Shown here piece after piece: positions 61,821-64,000 of a stretch of DNA of 64,000 nt. How positions within the stretch are numbered: the stretch's first letter is position 1; every line of letters begins with the position of its first letter. The stretch is from Ancylothrix sp. D3o (GTDB lineage Bacteria > Cyanobacteriota > Cyanobacteriia > Cyanobacteriales > Oscillatoriaceae), in NCBI RefSeq assembly GCF_025370775.1, contig NZ_JAMXEX010000001.1:558001-622000 (forward strand), given 5' to 3'. The notes beneath the pieces were generated by a model, which was given only the letters and a program-made list of their open reading frames with translations, ran no database searches and was not told the origin of the DNA. The position numbers were made by a program, and so were the translations under genes.

Positions 61821-63731
61821 TCATCTTCGACGATGCCCGAAAAGGCCGGTGGGTGCTAAAGGTTCAATTTGGGGTTCAAAGCCGCCGATTTGATTTGTAC
61901 GCAGTACCCATAAATCTGCACGGTGTTTTAATAAAATCATAGCGATTTCATCATGGGTTCTTCGGGGTAACATGGTGCGCCAAGTTGTCAAGATTTTAAA
62001 GAAGGTTTTGAGGATTCCGTCTTTGCCAGAGACTCCTGAGACTTGTTCAATATTTTTTCTCCAATCTGGCTGAACAATTCCTAAAGGAACTAAATTTTTT
62101 TCTAGGGCTTTGGCTAAATTTTCTAAGCGATCAAATCGGATTTTTTCGCTGTGATTTGGATGGCTCAATAACCATTCTAATATTTTGCCACTATCGGGGT
62201 AGGTTTTATCTTTGCCCATGATTCTTGCTTGGACTTTTTTAAGGGTGACATAAAGGGCTTGGTTGGAGTCTTGGACGCAAGATTTGGTGGGGGTTAAAAT
62301 TGCTGCGCCGGTGCCGTCGCCGATGCGATAACGGGCTGTGATCATTTGTAATTGTCGGGTGAATTCGGCAATGGGTGATAGGCTCATTTCATCAAATTGA
62401 TAATCTTTTGTGACCGGCTCAAATTTGACTAAAATATCTGAAACTGGCCGTGCTCCTGCCCAACCGATTCTTAAGTCTCCCATATAATTTTGCCATTTTA
62501 CGGCACCGGAAATAATGCCTTCGGGGTTGTGGGTGTACACTTGCCAGTAAACAATGTCAAAGCGTAGTTCTTCTGTGAAGGGATCTTTGATGACGGTGGC
62601 TATGCCATAGGAAAAATGGCCGGTGATAACGAGGGGTGTGTGGGGTTCGGCTTTTTTGCCGCCTATTCCTCCAAAGAGGTGAATAACGATGGCTTTGTCG
62701 CCTTCTTTCCAAGCAGAAATTGCTTCGGTTTGGTTGGTATGGTTGGGGGCTAAGAGTATGGTTTTTGCTAAGCCTTTTTGGGCCGGTGTGTTTTTCCAGT
62801 TTTCGCTTTTTAGATAGGTTTGAGTGTCGTGCAAACCACAGCGAATTTCTGCTGGTTTTAAAAGGAAAATTTCTCTGGGTTCAATGGCTTTTACTACAAA
62901 TATTCCTTGGCTATTTCGTTCGCCATAGATATACCAACCTGCGCTATTTAATGGGGATTTTTCGATTAATTGATTTGTGTAATGCGAATAACCGGCAGGG
63001 TTGGGGGGTGTTTGGGGTATTTCTATGATTTCCCAAGGGCCATCAAAATCTTTTGAGGTTTTATTATAATGGCGGACTAAAAATTGATTTTTTTCGCTAT
63101 CTAAGGGTCGAATAATGGTGATGAGTCCGGCCATTTTTCCGCTGATGATGATGGGTTCTTCTTGAATTATGAGGGAGTTTTGTTCAAGGGAAACTTGGAC
63201 TTTTCCGCTGAGCATGACGATGATATCATCGTTAAGATGGGCGCCGGCGAGTGATTCTAATGGCCCGACTTTTTGAAGATTATTTAATCGCTGGGGGTGG
63301 ATGTTTCCTGCTTTTTGACTTTTGAGGGTGTCTTGGGTAAAGTTGACGTTTTTAGTGATGGTTTTTAGATAGGTTTGCAGGTCGTCTTTAGAATCCCAGC
63401 GCAACCAAAGAATTTTGCCAATGAGTTTTTTAAAGCCGGGGGCTGCGTTGTGAATTTCAAATAATACGGCGCCGTCTGGTTGTCTTTGTTCTGGGGTGGG
63501 TAAAATGAGCCTGCCACTCCATAAGGCTATGGGTTGATAATGTTGGCTGGCGGCTTGTTGATTTTCGGTTTTAAATATTTCTTGGTGTAACATATTATCG
63601 AGGGGTGGTAAGGGCGGTTTGGCCGGATTAAATAAGGGGTTTTTGGCTTTTTTTTGCTGGTTTTGGCGAGAAATTATTAATGCAATTAGGGCGAATGTTA
63701 TTATAACAATCAGCCAAGTAGAAGAATTCAT
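61821..63731 (-). CDS. Membrane-anchored protein of unknown function, 636 residues
   Basis: One N-terminal membrane helix (WLIVIITFALIALIISRQ) followed by a Pro-rich linker and ~580 soluble residues. Landmark stretches: VIHLFGGIGGKKAEPHTPLVITGHFSYGIA and WQNYMGDLRIGWAGARPVSD, then MSLSPIAEFTRQLQMITARYRIG. I do not recognise a catalytic motif. I believe similar long proteins occur in other cyanobacteria but cannot name the family. It lies head-to-tail upstream of the coiled-coil/TPR gene (184 bases apart) and may share its transcript. Confidence 0.75.
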   Translation of the reverse strand: MNSSTWLIVIITFALIALIISRQNQQKKAKNPLFNPAKPPLPPLDNMLHQEIFKTENQQAASQHYQPIALWSGRLILPTPEQRQPDGAVLFEIHNAAPGFKKLIGKILWLRWDSKDDLQTYLKTITKNVNFTQDTLKSQKAGNIHPQRLNNLQKVGPLESLAGAHLNDDIIVMLSGKVQVSLEQNSLIIQEEPIIISGKMAGLITIIRPLDSEKNQFLVRHYNKTSKDFDGPWEIIEIPQTPPNPAGYSHYTNQLIEKSPLNSAGWYIYGERNSQGIFVVKAIEPREIFLLKPAEIRCGLHDTQTYLKSENWKNTPAQKGLAKTILLAPNHTNQTEAISAWKEGDKAIVIHLFGGIGGKKAEPHTPLVITGHFSYGIATVIKDPFTEELRFDIVYWQVYTHNPEGIISGAVKWQNYMGDLRIGWAGARPVSDILVKFEPVTKDYQFDEMSLSPIAEFTRQLQMITARYRIGDGTGAAILTPTKSCVQDSNQALYVTLKKVQARIMGKDKTYPDSGKILEWLLSHPNHSEKIRFDRLENLAKALEKNLVPLGIVQPDWRKNIEQVSGVSGKDGILKTFFKILTTWRTMLPRRTHDEIAMILLKHRADLWVLRTNQIGGFEPQIEPLAPTGLFGHRRR

Positions 63732-63836
63732 AAAGGTGGCTGGTTTGCAGCGGATGTGGTGCGGTTATGTTCACTATTTACATGAGTAAGGGTGGGTTGA
63801 TCAGGGATATTTGCTTTTTTATGTTCTAAAAATTAT

Positions 63837-63870
63837 TTTAAAACCCCAGTTCCTAAAAGAAAGCGTGTTT
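63837..63870 (-). repeat. Degenerate AAACCGGGTTTC-type palindrome
   Basis: AAACCCCAGTTCCT-AAAAGAAAGCGTGTTT, a decayed relative of the copies at 42389 and 45115, between the 636-residue gene and the helix-hairpin-helix gene. Confidence 0.4.
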
Positions 63871-63928
63871 TTATACGCCCCATAAAAAAGGTTATATCAA
63901 TCGGTTTTTTGAGGGTTGATGAGTTTGG

Positions 63929-64000
63929 TTTACCAAGTGACGCGATGTTGGATTTTTTCGAGTAGTTTTGGGCCCACTCCGGGGATTTGATCTAAGTCTT
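63929..64000 (-). CDS. Helix-hairpin-helix protein, C-terminal fragment (ComEA-like)
   Basis: Only the last 23 codons are in the window: DLDQIPGVGPKLLEKIQHR followed by VTW and TAA (63929-63931). IPGVGPKLLEKI is a helix-hairpin-helix DNA-binding motif, as in ComEA and similar competence or repair proteins. The rest lies beyond the right edge. Confidence 0.7.

Noticed and set aside
61299-61893. Plus-strand ORFs of 138 and 140 residues over the start of the coiled-coil gene
   Set aside because: Arg/Ser-rich antisense frames across the coding start of a clear gene; no ribosome binding site and no family resemblance.

Overview
The window is chromosomal DNA of an oxygenic cyanobacterium, most likely a filamentous non-heterocystous (oscillatorian) one. 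The placement rests on photosystem II genes (psbX, psbO), plant-type ferredoxin (petF), Ycf66 and Ycf19 homologues, biliverdin reductase, homogentisate phytyltransferase, a GUN4-fused kinase, SigF, and very large multi-PAS histidine kinases. The species cannot be fixed from sequence alone. RCCGGY hexamers are conspicuously frequent, and dispersed palindromes typical of these genomes serve as intergenic terminators.

Layout. 0-3.4 kb: ycf66 (cut by the window start), psbX, ycf19, accC and tRNA-Leu(GAG). 3.4-3.8 kb: a small conserved protein behind a striking promoter. 4-5.5 kb: tldD. 5.5-9.2 kb: an orphan IS200/IS605-type end, then two convergent histidine-kinase-like genes with complementary defects (one has lost ATP-binding motifs, the other the phospho-accepting His). 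9.5-15.4 kb: murE, a thioredoxin-fold protein, YetF/DUF421 and partner, homogentisate phytyltransferase, aldo/keto reductase and a cytochrome c6-like protein. 15.5-17.3 kb: a caspase-fold protein lacking both catalytic residues. 17.9-28.9 kb: a signalling block of two giant PAS/GAF kinases, a CheY-like regulator, a small membrane protein and nagB. 29-31 kb: RemA-like, GAF and alpha/beta-hydrolase genes. 31-36 kb: gcvH, gcvP and a chorismate-utilising enzyme. 37-45 kb: a 1785-residue acidic repeat protein, a Ser/Thr kinase-GUN4 fusion and a pentapeptide-repeat membrane protein. 45-54.4 kb: YbjN, bvdR, petF, SpoIID, a broken pentapeptide gene, nth, sigF, psbO and a response-regulator/kinase hybrid. 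54.6-64 kb: rhodanese, small proteins, a second copy of the 3.6 kb small gene, a class II aldolase, a coiled-coil/PLD-like/TPR giant, an unknown membrane-anchored protein and the tail of a helix-hairpin-helix protein.

The most unusual signal is the pair of paralogous small genes at 3.6 and 56.6 kb. Both sit behind arrays of TCAC boxes spaced 22-23 bp (two helical turns). In both, the most distal box forms a near-consensus cAMP-receptor-protein palindrome, and the last box lies exactly 58 bases before the ATG. Other candidates for undescribed biology are the giant repeat protein with its STPK-GUN4 and pentapeptide neighbours, and the complementary kinase pair.
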